Shown: positions 53,640 through 61,957 of the stretch, one piece after another | How positions within the stretch are numbered: position 1 is the first letter of the stretch | Layout: each line of letters starts with the position of its first letter | From: Desulfococcaceae bacterium | GTDB lineage: Bacteria > Desulfobacterota > Desulfobacteria > Desulfobacterales > Desulfosalsimonadaceae | Length of the DNA stretch: 64,000 bases | Assembly (NCBI GenBank): GCA_030145385.1 | Contig: JAQYVU010000003.1 | Location: forward strand, 1-64,000 | Direction of reading: 5' to 3' | Notes under the pieces: generated by a model | What the model saw: the letters and a program-made list of their open reading frames with translations, nothing else | What the model was told of the DNA's origin: nothing | Databases searched by the model: none | Translations under genes and position numbers: made by a program

Positions 53640-54524
53640 ATGAATACAGCAGAACGAGTAGCATGCATTGTTGATAGTGAGAATGAACCGGACTGGGATT
53701 TTATTATTCGACCCGGAAAAGGGCTCTTTGACTTACAGTTAAAAGAGCTTTGGCGGTACCGGGACCTGATCATGCTGTTTGTTCGCCGGAATTTTGTGTC
53801 AAAGTTCAAACAGACAATTTTGGGTCCCGCCTGGTTTGTTATCCAGCCGCTTCTTTCCACTATTATGTTTACCATTGTTTTTGGAAATATTGCTCAACTT
53901 TCAACGGACGGGTTACCAAAGATGCTTTTTTATCTGTCTGGAAATGTTCTCTGGCTTTATTTTTCAAGCAGTCTGACTCTTTGTTCCTCCACATTTGTAA
54001 ACAACGCTCATATCTTCGGCAAGGTATACTTCCCACGTCTGGTGGTACCTGTCTCCATTGTGATTTCCCAATCTCTCACATTTGCTTTGCAGTTTGCCTT
54101 TTTTCTCTGCTTTATGGGATATTATGTGTCTGCGGGTGCTGAAATCAGACCCAATATGTACATTTTCCTTTTTCCTGTGCTTGTTCTTCTCATGGCCGGA
54201 ATGAGCCTGGGATTCGGGATAATTTTTTCATCCATGACGACTAAATACCGCGATATGCGATTTCTCCTGGAATTTGGTGTTCGGCTTGCCATGTATGCCA
54301 CACCGGCAATTTATCCGCTTTCATCCATTCCTGATAAATATAAATTTTTTATACTGGCGAATCCCATGACGCCGATTATTGAGACATTCAGGTATGGATT
54401 CATGGGACAAGGTACTTTTTCCTGGGCCTACCTGGGGTATTCCGCAGCATTTACAGCGGTTGTTCTTTTTGTGGGGGCCGTTTTGTTTACGAGTGTTGAA
54501 CGGACGTTTATGGATACAGTTTAG
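53640..54524 (+). CDS. polysaccharide ABC exporter permease (Wzm type)
   Basis: 294 aa ABC-2 permease with six TM segments (residues 60-285). LIMLFVRRNFVSKFKQTILGPAWFVIQPL is the family opening (two blocks), and NPMTPIIETFRYGFMGQG is near the end. With its ATPase it flips and exports lipid-linked O-antigen or capsule chains. The ATPase gene is at 55028, separated by an inserted four-helix-bundle element. Confidence 0.92.
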   Translation: MNTAERVACIVDSENEPDWDFIIRPGKGLFDLQLKELWRYRDLIMLFVRRNFVSKFKQTILGPAWFVIQPLLSTIMFTIVFGNIAQLSTDGLPKMLFYLSGNVLWLYFSSSLTLCSSTFVNNAHIFGKVYFPRLVVPVSIVISQSLTFALQFAFFLCFMGYYVSAGAEIRPNMYIFLFPVLVLLMAGMSLGFGIIFSSMTTKYRDMRFLLEFGVRLAMYATPAIYPLSSIPDKYKFFILANPMTPIIETFRYGFMGQGTFSWAYLGYSAAFTAVVLFVGAVLFTSVERTFMDTV

Positions 54525-54526
54525 GC

Positions 54527-54580
54527 AGTTCGTGGTTCGTGGTGCTTAGTCCTTTGTTTGAAAACCACGAACCACGAACT
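54527..54580. repeat. 17-bp perfect inverted repeat of GTTCGTG/CACGAAC units (left flank of the four-helix-bundle element)
   Basis: AGTTCGTGGTTCGTGGT (54527-54543) and its exact complement (54564-54580) enclose a 20-base loop. Further ACGAACC-like units follow up to 54592. Similar units (CACGAACCAAGAACAC, GAACTAAGAACCAAGCACC) recur at 54979-55022 after the gene, so both flanks of the four-helix-bundle gene carry the same short-repeat material. Confidence 0.8.
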
Positions 54581-54611
54581 ACGAACCAAGCACTATAAAT
54601 TAGAAAAAAAA

Positions 54612-54979
54612 ATGACAATAAGACGATTTGAAGATATTGAAGGTTGGCAATTAGCGCGGCAGCTTGCAAAAGAAGTATATACCATTGCCAATTCAGAGGG
54701 ATTTAGAAAAGATTGGGGATTAAAAGATCAAATTACCAGAGCTTCCGGATCAGTGATGCATAATATTGCAGAGGGCTTAGATTTCGGCACAAATAAAGAA
54801 TTCGCCTGGTTTTTATCATATGCACAAAGATCCTGCGCAGAAGTTGAAAGCCAATTGTATGTTGTTCTTGATCAGAATTATATATCCTCAAGTACTTTTG
54901 AGAATATTTATAACTGGCTGAACAAACGAAACAAAAGATCGGTGGATTTATAAAATATCTAAAGCAAGCCACAAAATAA
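54612..54979 (+). pseudogene. four-helix-bundle (23S rRNA IVS-type) protein with a frameshift near its end
   Basis: From ATG 54612: IRRFEDIEGWQLARQLAKEV, DWGLKDQITRASGSVMHNIAEG, FAWFLSYAQRSCAEVESQLYV, the classic pattern of the TIGR02436 four-helix-bundle family. The frame as written stops at 54953 after a foreign tail. Shifting by one base near 54912-54920 gives the normal ending AEQTKQKIGGFIKYLKQATK with TAA at 54977-54979. The function of these proteins is unknown; they are carried by intervening sequences in 23S rRNA and by repeat-flanked elements elsewhere. The protein may still fold without the last helix end. Confidence 0.75.
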
Positions 54980-55027
54980 CGAATCACGAACCAAGAACAC
55001 TGAACTAAGAACCAAGCACCAGAAACT

Positions 55028-56308
55028 ATGAACAATACAGTTATAAAAGTCGAAAATTTAAGCAAACAATACCGCCTCGGGCTTGTTGGTACAGGTTCTC
55101 TCGGCCACGATCTTAACAGATGGTGGGCAAAACTCCGAGGCAAGCCCGATCCCTATCTCAAAATTGGCGAATCCAACGACAGAACTCAAAACGGTGATTC
55201 CGAATATGTCTGGGCGTTAAAGGATATTAACTTTGAAGTCAAACGTGGAGAAGTCTTGGGAATTATCGGCCGGAACGGGGCCGGGAAATCTACACTATTA
55301 AAAATATTATCTCGGGTTACAGCTCCAACAACTGGCAATGTCAAGGTTAAGGGGCGGATTGCATCATTACTTGAAGTGGGAACAGGTTTCCATCCTGAGT
55401 TAACAGGCCGTGAGAATATTTACCTAAATGGTGCCATCAATGGTATGACAAAATCTGAAGTAACGCAAAAATTAGATGAGATTGTCGATTTTTCGGGATG
55501 TGAGCGTTATATTGATACGCCGGTTAAACGATATTCTTCCGGAATGACTGTTCGCTTGGGGTTCTCTGTGGCAGCGTATTTGGAACCGGAAATTTTGATA
55601 GTGGATGAAGTCCTTGCTGTCGGTGATGCGGAGTTTCAGAAAAAATGTATTGGTAAAATGAAGGATGTGGCTGGGCTTGGAAGAACGGTTTTGTTTGTGA
55701 GTCATAATATGGCTGCTGTAGAGAATCTATGTGGTGCAGGACTTTTAATTGAAGCAGGAATGATCAGTTTTAGAGGGTTTTGTAAAAACGTTGTTGATAA
55801 ATATATTCGTGAACGTGAAATTTGTGCCGATATTAAGTTGTCAGATAGAAAAGATAGATATGGCAGTGGTGGGATTAGATTCAAAGAGATAGTGTTTGTA
55901 GAGAAAGGTAAAAAACCATCTTTTGAATTATCTTGTGGCTGTTCGGTAACTATTTTTCTTTATTATGAAAGAAATATAAAAGTTGATCGGCCAGAATGCA
56001 GCCTTGCCTTTTATGACTTAAAAGGAAATCGGATTCTTTACATGGGGACTCGGATACAGAAGAAATTATTTCTTAATGTTTTTTTGAAGGGAAAATTTGA
56101 GTGTAAAATTGATAGACTCCCATTGCTACCGGGTGAGTATTTGGTTAATGTCGCATTAGATAGCCCAGATGGTGTTATTGATCATATAGAATCAGCAGCG
56201 CGAGTAAATATATTACCCAGTGATGTATATGGGAATGGATATTTACCGCCTCCAGGCGAAGCTTATGTGTTTTGTGATCATCACTGGAAGCTTACAGACA
56301 TTGATTGA
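55028..56308 (+). CDS. polysaccharide ABC exporter ATPase (Wzt type) with C-terminal carbohydrate-binding domain
   Basis: 426 aa. ATPase at residues 5-250: Walker A IGRNGAGKST, signature YSSGMTVRLGFSVA, Walker B ILIVDEVLAVGD, His switch FVSHNMAAV. Residues 280-420 form a beta-rich Wzt C-terminal domain (CSLAFYDLKGNRILYMGT, PLLPGEYLVNVAL) that binds the finished, capped glycan in O9a-type systems. An intact C-terminal domain suggests chain-terminus recognition, so a terminal modification such as sulfate, methyl or pyruvate is likely. Confidence 0.94.
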   Translation: MNNTVIKVENLSKQYRLGLVGTGSLGHDLNRWWAKLRGKPDPYLKIGESNDRTQNGDSEYVWALKDINFEVKRGEVLGIIGRNGAGKSTLLKILSRVTAPTTGNVKVKGRIASLLEVGTGFHPELTGRENIYLNGAINGMTKSEVTQKLDEIVDFSGCERYIDTPVKRYSSGMTVRLGFSVAAYLEPEILIVDEVLAVGDAEFQKKCIGKMKDVAGLGRTVLFVSHNMAAVENLCGAGLLIEAGMISFRGFCKNVVDKYIREREICADIKLSDRKDRYGSGGIRFKEIVFVEKGKKPSFELSCGCSVTIFLYYERNIKVDRPECSLAFYDLKGNRILYMGTRIQKKLFLNVFLKGKFECKIDRLPLLPGEYLVNVALDSPDGVIDHIESAARVNILPSDVYGNGYLPPPGEAYVFCDHHWKLTDID

Positions 56309-56413
56309 ATATTAAAAAAATATTTCTATTTTTTTAATAGATTTTGCCTCTGTATCGTGTCAGAATTTATACATAACATTGTATTATATCCAAAATTAAA
56401 AATGGAAGAAGCA

Positions 56414-57361
56414 ATGAGTTTAGTTTTTTCGTTAAGGCAAAAAATTTTTAATTTGTTGAAACAACTTCTACCGTCCAAAGCAGTATATTTAATTAAAAAA
56501 ATGAGGAATGTGCAGGATCCATTTGATCCCTTCAGCGAAAAAATAAAGCGGTATCGTAAATTAAGTATAGAAAAAAATCACGATTCTGAAAGCCATCTTT
56601 CTTTACTGAGAATGCATGCTCATATTATTGATAAAGGTTTACATCGCGAAGACTGGGAAGCTGGGCATAGTGAGTCTAACTATAGAGCTGCTATGAAAAT
56701 TATTGACCAGTTTGGTGATAGTGATGAAGTAACTTTGCAATGGGCAATTGAAATAATACAGGAGTATAGAAGACGCCAGGATGGAAATTTGACTGATATT
56801 AAGCCTTTTGGGATTATACCAAGTCCGCCACCGATTAATCCAAGTGAATTGTTATCTTTACTGAATATACGCACATCCAGTAGAGCTTTTAATAAAAAAA
56901 AAGTATTGGAAGCTCATGTTGAAAAAATTGTCGAGGCTGCATTACAAGCAGCTTCTAGCAGTAACCGTCAGACATTGAAAATTTATGCAACAATTGATTA
57001 CCGTGTTGCAGTCAAGCTTGCAAGCTGTTTTCATGGTTTTACAGGATTCAGTGATTTTGTCCCTTCATTTTTTCTATTTTGTGTTGATTTGAGATCTTAT
57101 AGTTTTCCAAGGGAATTGTTTGTCCCAACATTGGATACTGCGTTGGCAGTTGCGAATGGAGTCCTCATGGCTTCCTCTATTGGAATGAGTATGACACAGC
57201 TAATTTGGTTGGACGATGAAGGTTCAGATAAATTTTTGAGAGATTATTTTTGCATTCCCGAATATGAAGTGATTGTCATTGGTGCGGTTTGCGGTTTCCC
57301 CGAACGTGTTGCAGTTAAACCTGTTCGCAAAGATATTGAAAGTACACTATTATTGAAATAA
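56414..57361 (+). CDS. nitroreductase-like flavoprotein of the polysaccharide locus
   Basis: About 315 aa from ATG 56414, which has GGAAG upstream; GTG 56357 is an alternative without a site. The C-terminal half has the nitroreductase fold: NIRTSSRAFNKKKVLEAHVE then AALQAASSSNRQTLKIY, and LDTALAVANGVLMASSIGMS. The N-terminal 120 residues are helical and unrecognised. Related proteins are found in surface glycan clusters, where their reaction is unknown. Confidence 0.8.
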   Translation: MSLVFSLRQKIFNLLKQLLPSKAVYLIKKMRNVQDPFDPFSEKIKRYRKLSIEKNHDSESHLSLLRMHAHIIDKGLHREDWEAGHSESNYRAAMKIIDQFGDSDEVTLQWAIEIIQEYRRRQDGNLTDIKPFGIIPSPPPINPSELLSLLNIRTSSRAFNKKKVLEAHVEKIVEAALQAASSSNRQTLKIYATIDYRVAVKLASCFHGFTGFSDFVPSFFLFCVDLRSYSFPRELFVPTLDTALAVANGVLMASSIGMSMTQLIWLDDEGSDKFLRDYFCIPEYEVIVIGAVCGFPERVAVKPVRKDIESTLLLK

Positions 57362-57425
57362 TAGACGATTGAGCCTCATCATTGAATAGTTTTAAGGTAA
57401 GAAAAATTAACCAAAGGTTAAATTG

Positions 57426-58520
57426 ATGAAAATTGGTATTGTAACATTTCATCATGCGCCGAGTTATGGTGCTTTTTTTCAGGCTTATGCACTTGCAACT
57501 TATCTTAAAGGCTTAGGACATAGCGTTGAAGTAATTGATTATTTGCCTGAACATAGACGTGAAGCTCTCTGGCAATTTGATAAGCTTAAATGGTCATGGC
57601 GTCGTTTTGGCTTTAATGGAGAAAATGTTTTTTATTTGAATGGAAAAAATTTTTTAATAAAAAATATTAAATCATATCTTCCTCTCACCAAAAAAACTTA
57701 TTATTCATTACAAGAATTAGAAGAAAGACCGCCTAAAATTGATGTTTGTATTTTGGGGAGTGATCAAATATGGAATTATGAACTTACAGGCGGGTTCTAT
57801 GATCCTGCATATTTTGGGGTTTTCGGGACTAAAGATATCTATCGTATTGCTTATGCTGCTAGTTTCGGCAGGGGGGAAGTCCCAAAATTTAATGAGCAGT
57901 TGAAAAACTATTTAACAATGATTGATACTATTTTCGTTCGTGAAAAAAGTGCTATTCATATTGTGGAAGAACACTCAAATAAAAAAGCAATACGAGTATT
58001 AGACCCAACTTTTTTACTTAATGTTGATCAATATCCAATTAGAAAAAAAAAGCTAATTAAAGGAGATTACATTCTTGCTTATCCACTACAAAATAATGAA
58101 CTTTTCCAAAAAACTTTGGAAAAAGTTAAATCAGAGTGTGGCTTACCTATTGTGTATGTTAAGTCCTCTTTGCGGTTTATGAAATATTCCATTCAGCCCA
58201 CTCCGTTACAACTTTTAAACATTATAAAGAATGCAAGGTATGTCGTAACGAGTTCTTTTCACGGTCTTGCGCTTTCATTAAACTTTCAAATTGATTTTAT
58301 CGCTGTGAGTTTAGTCGGTGAACAAAAGAATAAATCAATCAGGATGACTGACATATTGGAAGATTTAAATTTATTATCCCGATTTGTTTTTGATATTGGT
58401 TCATTAAGTAGAATTGAAGTGAATTGCCGAAATGTAGACTGGAACAAGTGTTCGGGGAAATTAGTAGGAATGCGCCAAGAATCAAAGCGACTTTTAAAAA
58501 AAACACTTCAAAATATTTAA
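57426..58520 (+). CDS. polysaccharide pyruvyl transferase family protein
   Basis: 364 aa from ATG 57426. Begins MKIGIVTFHHAPSYGAFFQA and contains VCILGSDQIWNYELTGGFYD and ARYVVTSSFHGLALSLNF, hallmark blocks of the WcaK/CsaB family. It transfers pyruvate ketals from phosphoenolpyruvate to sugars, adding negative charge. Codon use is AT-rich, as in the following glycosyltransferases. Confidence 0.9.
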   Translation: MKIGIVTFHHAPSYGAFFQAYALATYLKGLGHSVEVIDYLPEHRREALWQFDKLKWSWRRFGFNGENVFYLNGKNFLIKNIKSYLPLTKKTYYSLQELEERPPKIDVCILGSDQIWNYELTGGFYDPAYFGVFGTKDIYRIAYAASFGRGEVPKFNEQLKNYLTMIDTIFVREKSAIHIVEEHSNKKAIRVLDPTFLLNVDQYPIRKKKLIKGDYILAYPLQNNELFQKTLEKVKSECGLPIVYVKSSLRFMKYSIQPTPLQLLNIIKNARYVVTSSFHGLALSLNFQIDFIAVSLVGEQKNKSIRMTDILEDLNLLSRFVFDIGSLSRIEVNCRNVDWNKCSGKLVGMRQESKRLLKKTLQNI

Positions 58521-58536
58521 TAAAAGAACATTTTTG

Positions 58537-59502
58537 ATGTTTATTTCAATAGTTATCCCCCTTTATAACAAAGCAGAATATGTCGCCCGGGCGATTCAAA
58601 GTGTTTTAAATCAAAACCATGAGAATTTTGAGCTGATAATTGTCGATGATGGTTCGACAGATAATTCTGCAAAAGAGGTAAAAAAGTTCAAAGATTCACG
58701 AATTACATTAATTCAGCAGAAAAATAAAGGGGTAAGTGCTGCAAGGAATAGAGGTGTATATGAAGCCCACTCCGAATGGGTCGCTTTTTTGGATGCAGAT
58801 GATGAATGGATGCGGGATTTCCTTTCTATAATTATTAAAGGAATACACAATTATTCTGCTGTAAGAATCATCGGGGTGAATTCTATTTTGAAAGGCGATA
58901 ATGAAAAAGTTCTGGTCTCGGAGAATATTAATGGGATAGTGAAGGATTTTTTCAAAGCAAGTGTTGAAAATGGGTGCTTATATTTATCAAGTAGTATTAC
59001 GATACATCGAAAAACATTTCTGGCTATTGGTGGCTTCCCGATAGGTGTGCCTGTCGGTGAAGATACGGATTTATGGGCGAGGTTAGCTTGGACAGCCCCG
59101 GTTGCGTTTATCAATAAAAAACTTGTTTTTTATTATACTCAAACATCTGGCAATACAGTAACTTCTAATTATCCTGTAAAATTTTCATACCCGGTTATTC
59201 TTCAAACTTACAAACAATGGAAGAAAATTGGAAAAATTGAAAAGCAATATGAACAAAGTTCAAAAATATTTATTGGACATGCAATTTTATACTATTTAAA
59301 TAATATTTTGAATAAAAATGGAAATAGGGGGTTTTGCTTATTTATTTTGTTGCTTCGGTTTCAATTTACATTTCTTAATCCTCATAATTGTTTGGAAATG
59401 ATTCGACGTTGCCTCCCTGATGCAGGAATAAAAATAACATTTAAAATTTTTTGTTCGTTAGTATATAACTATTCAAAGTTTAAGCGAATAAACAAAGTTT
59501 AG
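58537..59502 (+). CDS. family 2 glycosyltransferase
   Basis: 321 aa GT-A enzyme: MFISIVIPLYNKAEYVARAI, IIVDDGSTDNSAKEV, AARNRGVYEA and VAFLDADDEW with the DxD metal site, GEDTDLWARLAW as the acceptor-side acid. Two hydrophobic patches near the end may attach it to the membrane. It lies in the glycan operon 16 bp after the pyruvyl transferase gene. Confidence 0.93.
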   Translation: MFISIVIPLYNKAEYVARAIQSVLNQNHENFELIIVDDGSTDNSAKEVKKFKDSRITLIQQKNKGVSAARNRGVYEAHSEWVAFLDADDEWMRDFLSIIIKGIHNYSAVRIIGVNSILKGDNEKVLVSENINGIVKDFFKASVENGCLYLSSSITIHRKTFLAIGGFPIGVPVGEDTDLWARLAWTAPVAFINKKLVFYYTQTSGNTVTSNYPVKFSYPVILQTYKQWKKIGKIEKQYEQSSKIFIGHAILYYLNNILNKNGNRGFCLFILLLRFQFTFLNPHNCLEMIRRCLPDAGIKITFKIFCSLVYNYSKFKRINKV

Positions 59503-59517
59503 AGATTAGCCGATCTG

Positions 59518-60840
59518 ATGACTAAAATTTTAATTATTTCAAAATCATATCCGTATCTGGGCGGCGTTGAATCATGGTTGGATATAATGTACGAATCTCT
59601 TTGTAGGAAGGGGTATAAAGTGCATGTATGTCTTGTGAAGGGTATAAAAGATCATAATCCAGAAGTGTATCAAAAGGCTCATCCTGTTCTTAAGATAACT
59701 ATTATTGATGGCCGGTTTAGCTCGGCTCGAGATCGTTGTTATCTGTTAAGAAAGCACATCAAGCACTCTCATCCTGATATTGTTATACCTTTGATGTGCC
59801 GTGAGGCCCTGATTGCCGCATGTCAAATCAAGAAACTCAAGGGAGATTTGAAAATCGTATTACCGGTTCATGAACACAATTATTGCGCATTTGCAGACAT
59901 TGCCAACTTTGGTGCATGGATCGATAAAATTGTGTGCATGGATAAGCTCGGCCAAAGTGTGGCTTTAGAGCTTTGCGGGATTTCTCAAAAACAGATATGC
60001 ACCATAGAGCATGGTGTATATAAAGCAGAAAAAGATACACGCATAGAAGTTTCCGATAAACTGAGAATCGGCTATTGCGGAAGACTTTTACAATCACACA
60101 AAAGAATTTTTGATCTTGTTGAATGCTGTAAAAAATTGGCAAAAAATAAAAAACAACAGTTTTTACTTAAAATTGCTGGCAGCGGACCGGATGAAGAACG
60201 ACTACGAAGAGAACTTTTGCAATGTAAAAGCTTAGATATAAGCTTTCTGGGTTTTTTATCACAAGATGAGCTGTATAAAATTTTTTATCCTAATATCGAT
60301 GTTTTGTTACTTTTTTCGGAATGGGAGACCGGTCCTTTAGTCGTATGGGAAGCTATGCACCATGGTGTTGTTCCTGTTTGTTCACGATATCTTGGTCTTC
60401 GAGCGGCAGATTTTTTGAAAAATGAAAAGAATTGTTTGCTGTTTGATGTGGGTGATTTCAATGTGGCTGTTCAGAAATTAATCCGATCTCATAATGATTA
60501 TGATTTCTTAGTTGGCCTGTCACAACAAGCAAAGTGGGATGCGATACAGCATAGATCTATTGAATCAATGGTTCAGAAATGGGAGGAACTCCTAACAGAA
60601 GTCTCATCTAAAAAGAATATGGAGCATAGAAGAATTCCGATTGGTGATATTTCAGAACCACTCCCGGAGGGTCGACTTGAAAATATAAAAGTACCACCAC
60701 AAATTGTACGCATGTTTCGCCAAGTTATAAATAAACCTCTTGCGTATTCTGGCGCTAGGGAAGAGTGGCCATTTTATTCGGAAAGTACTGAACAATTTTT
60801 TTCAGATTTTATCGCTGCGAGTCTTTTATTCGACAAGTAA
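59518..60840 (+). CDS. family 4 glycosyltransferase with a C-terminal extension (paralogue 1)
   Basis: 440 aa GT-B enzyme. The start KILIISKSYPYLGGVESWLD is the acceptor-side glycine loop; the donor side has LKIAGSGPDEERLRREL and the EX7E-like SEWETGPLVVWEAMHHGVVP. After the catalytic part (residue about 365) a tail of 75 residues includes DISEPLPEGRLENI and EEWPFYSESTEQFFSDF. The same tail type ends the GT at 61958, so the two are paralogues that share a specific accessory segment. Confidence 0.9.
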   Translation: MTKILIISKSYPYLGGVESWLDIMYESLCRKGYKVHVCLVKGIKDHNPEVYQKAHPVLKITIIDGRFSSARDRCYLLRKHIKHSHPDIVIPLMCREALIAACQIKKLKGDLKIVLPVHEHNYCAFADIANFGAWIDKIVCMDKLGQSVALELCGISQKQICTIEHGVYKAEKDTRIEVSDKLRIGYCGRLLQSHKRIFDLVECCKKLAKNKKQQFLLKIAGSGPDEERLRRELLQCKSLDISFLGFLSQDELYKIFYPNIDVLLLFSEWETGPLVVWEAMHHGVVPVCSRYLGLRAADFLKNEKNCLLFDVGDFNVAVQKLIRSHNDYDFLVGLSQQAKWDAIQHRSIESMVQKWEELLTEVSSKKNMEHRRIPIGDISEPLPEGRLENIKVPPQIVRMFRQVINKPLAYSGAREEWPFYSESTEQFFSDFIAASLLFDK

Positions 60841-60890
60841 AAAAATTAAAGGATATATGGTCGGTTCTGTGAAAATTATACTTGAGTTCA

Positions 60891-61877
60891 ATGGTTAAAA
60901 AATCAAATAATTACATTAGCAAACTAATAATTGGGCAGCTACTTTCATCTTGGGTCAAGTATCCAAGTGTATTGAAAGGTCTATTGGCGCAGTCGCATGG
61001 AAAACCCCCAATAATGGTTACTGGGCCGATGCGGTCTGGCACAACGTGGGTGGGAACATTGCTGGCCTTTTCAGGAATATGGCATATACATGAACCTTTT
61101 AACCCGAATAGGGCCAGGTTCCATGTTGATTATATGTATCAGCGTGTCAATTGCGTGAACAATCACATCAATTCATATGTAACAGGGCTTCTCAATGGCA
61201 ATTTTCGTAGTATGAGCAAGACAGTTGATACTTCACATCCGTTAATGCCGGGGAATTTTATGCCGTTCCCAATAAGACGAGTATTAATAAAAGACCCTAA
61301 TGCCTGTTTGTTGAGTCGATACCTGACAAAACAATTCGATTTAAAAACTCTGGTTATGTTCAGACATCCTGCGGCTTGGGTATATAGTATTCATAGGTTA
61401 AAATGGGGAAGCATCTCGCATCTTAAACGGTTTCTTCAAGACAAACAATTAATTGAAGATTATCTGCAACCATTTGAGAGTGATATTGTCAAAGCAATAG
61501 ATGCAGGTGAGTCCATTTGTGCCGGTGCATTACTTCACGGATGCCTAAGTTACGTGCTATGGAATTTTTGTAAAGAAAGCGATTCGATCAGAGCTATAAT
61601 GTTTGAGGCTCTTTGCCGTGAGCCGGTTAATGAATTCAGGGCTCTTTATAATTGGTTAGAATTGCCCTATACAGATAAAATTAAACAAAAACATATTGAG
61701 ATGAGTTCTGGTGCAGGTGGTGAAGATAGAATTAAGCATATGCATGAAGTAAAGCGAAAAAGCATAAATGAAATAGATAAGTGGCGTAAGAAACTAACAT
61801 CTGAAGAGACTATAGAGATAAGGGCTGTTTTCGAAAAGTTTGAACTGCCATTGTATAGTGCTGATGATGAGTGGTGA
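60891..61877 (+). CDS. sulfotransferase family protein
   Basis: 328 aa from ATG 60891. PAPS loop VTGPMRSGTTWVGTLLAFSG and 3'-phosphate motif MFRHPAAWVYSIHRLKWG are clear. It is not closely similar to the sulfotransferase at 52741, so the glycan or its lipid may be sulfated at two positions. Confidence 0.88.
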   Translation: MVKKSNNYISKLIIGQLLSSWVKYPSVLKGLLAQSHGKPPIMVTGPMRSGTTWVGTLLAFSGIWHIHEPFNPNRARFHVDYMYQRVNCVNNHINSYVTGLLNGNFRSMSKTVDTSHPLMPGNFMPFPIRRVLIKDPNACLLSRYLTKQFDLKTLVMFRHPAAWVYSIHRLKWGSISHLKRFLQDKQLIEDYLQPFESDIVKAIDAGESICAGALLHGCLSYVLWNFCKESDSIRAIMFEALCREPVNEFRALYNWLELPYTDKIKQKHIEMSSGAGGEDRIKHMHEVKRKSINEIDKWRKKLTSEETIEIRAVFEKFELPLYSADDEW

Positions 61878-61957
61878 TTCTTTTTTCATATTAATTTTTG
61901 GTGCATTATTGAATAGAAAAGTCACTCTAATCCATTCCAAAATCTTTTTGGTTGGTT

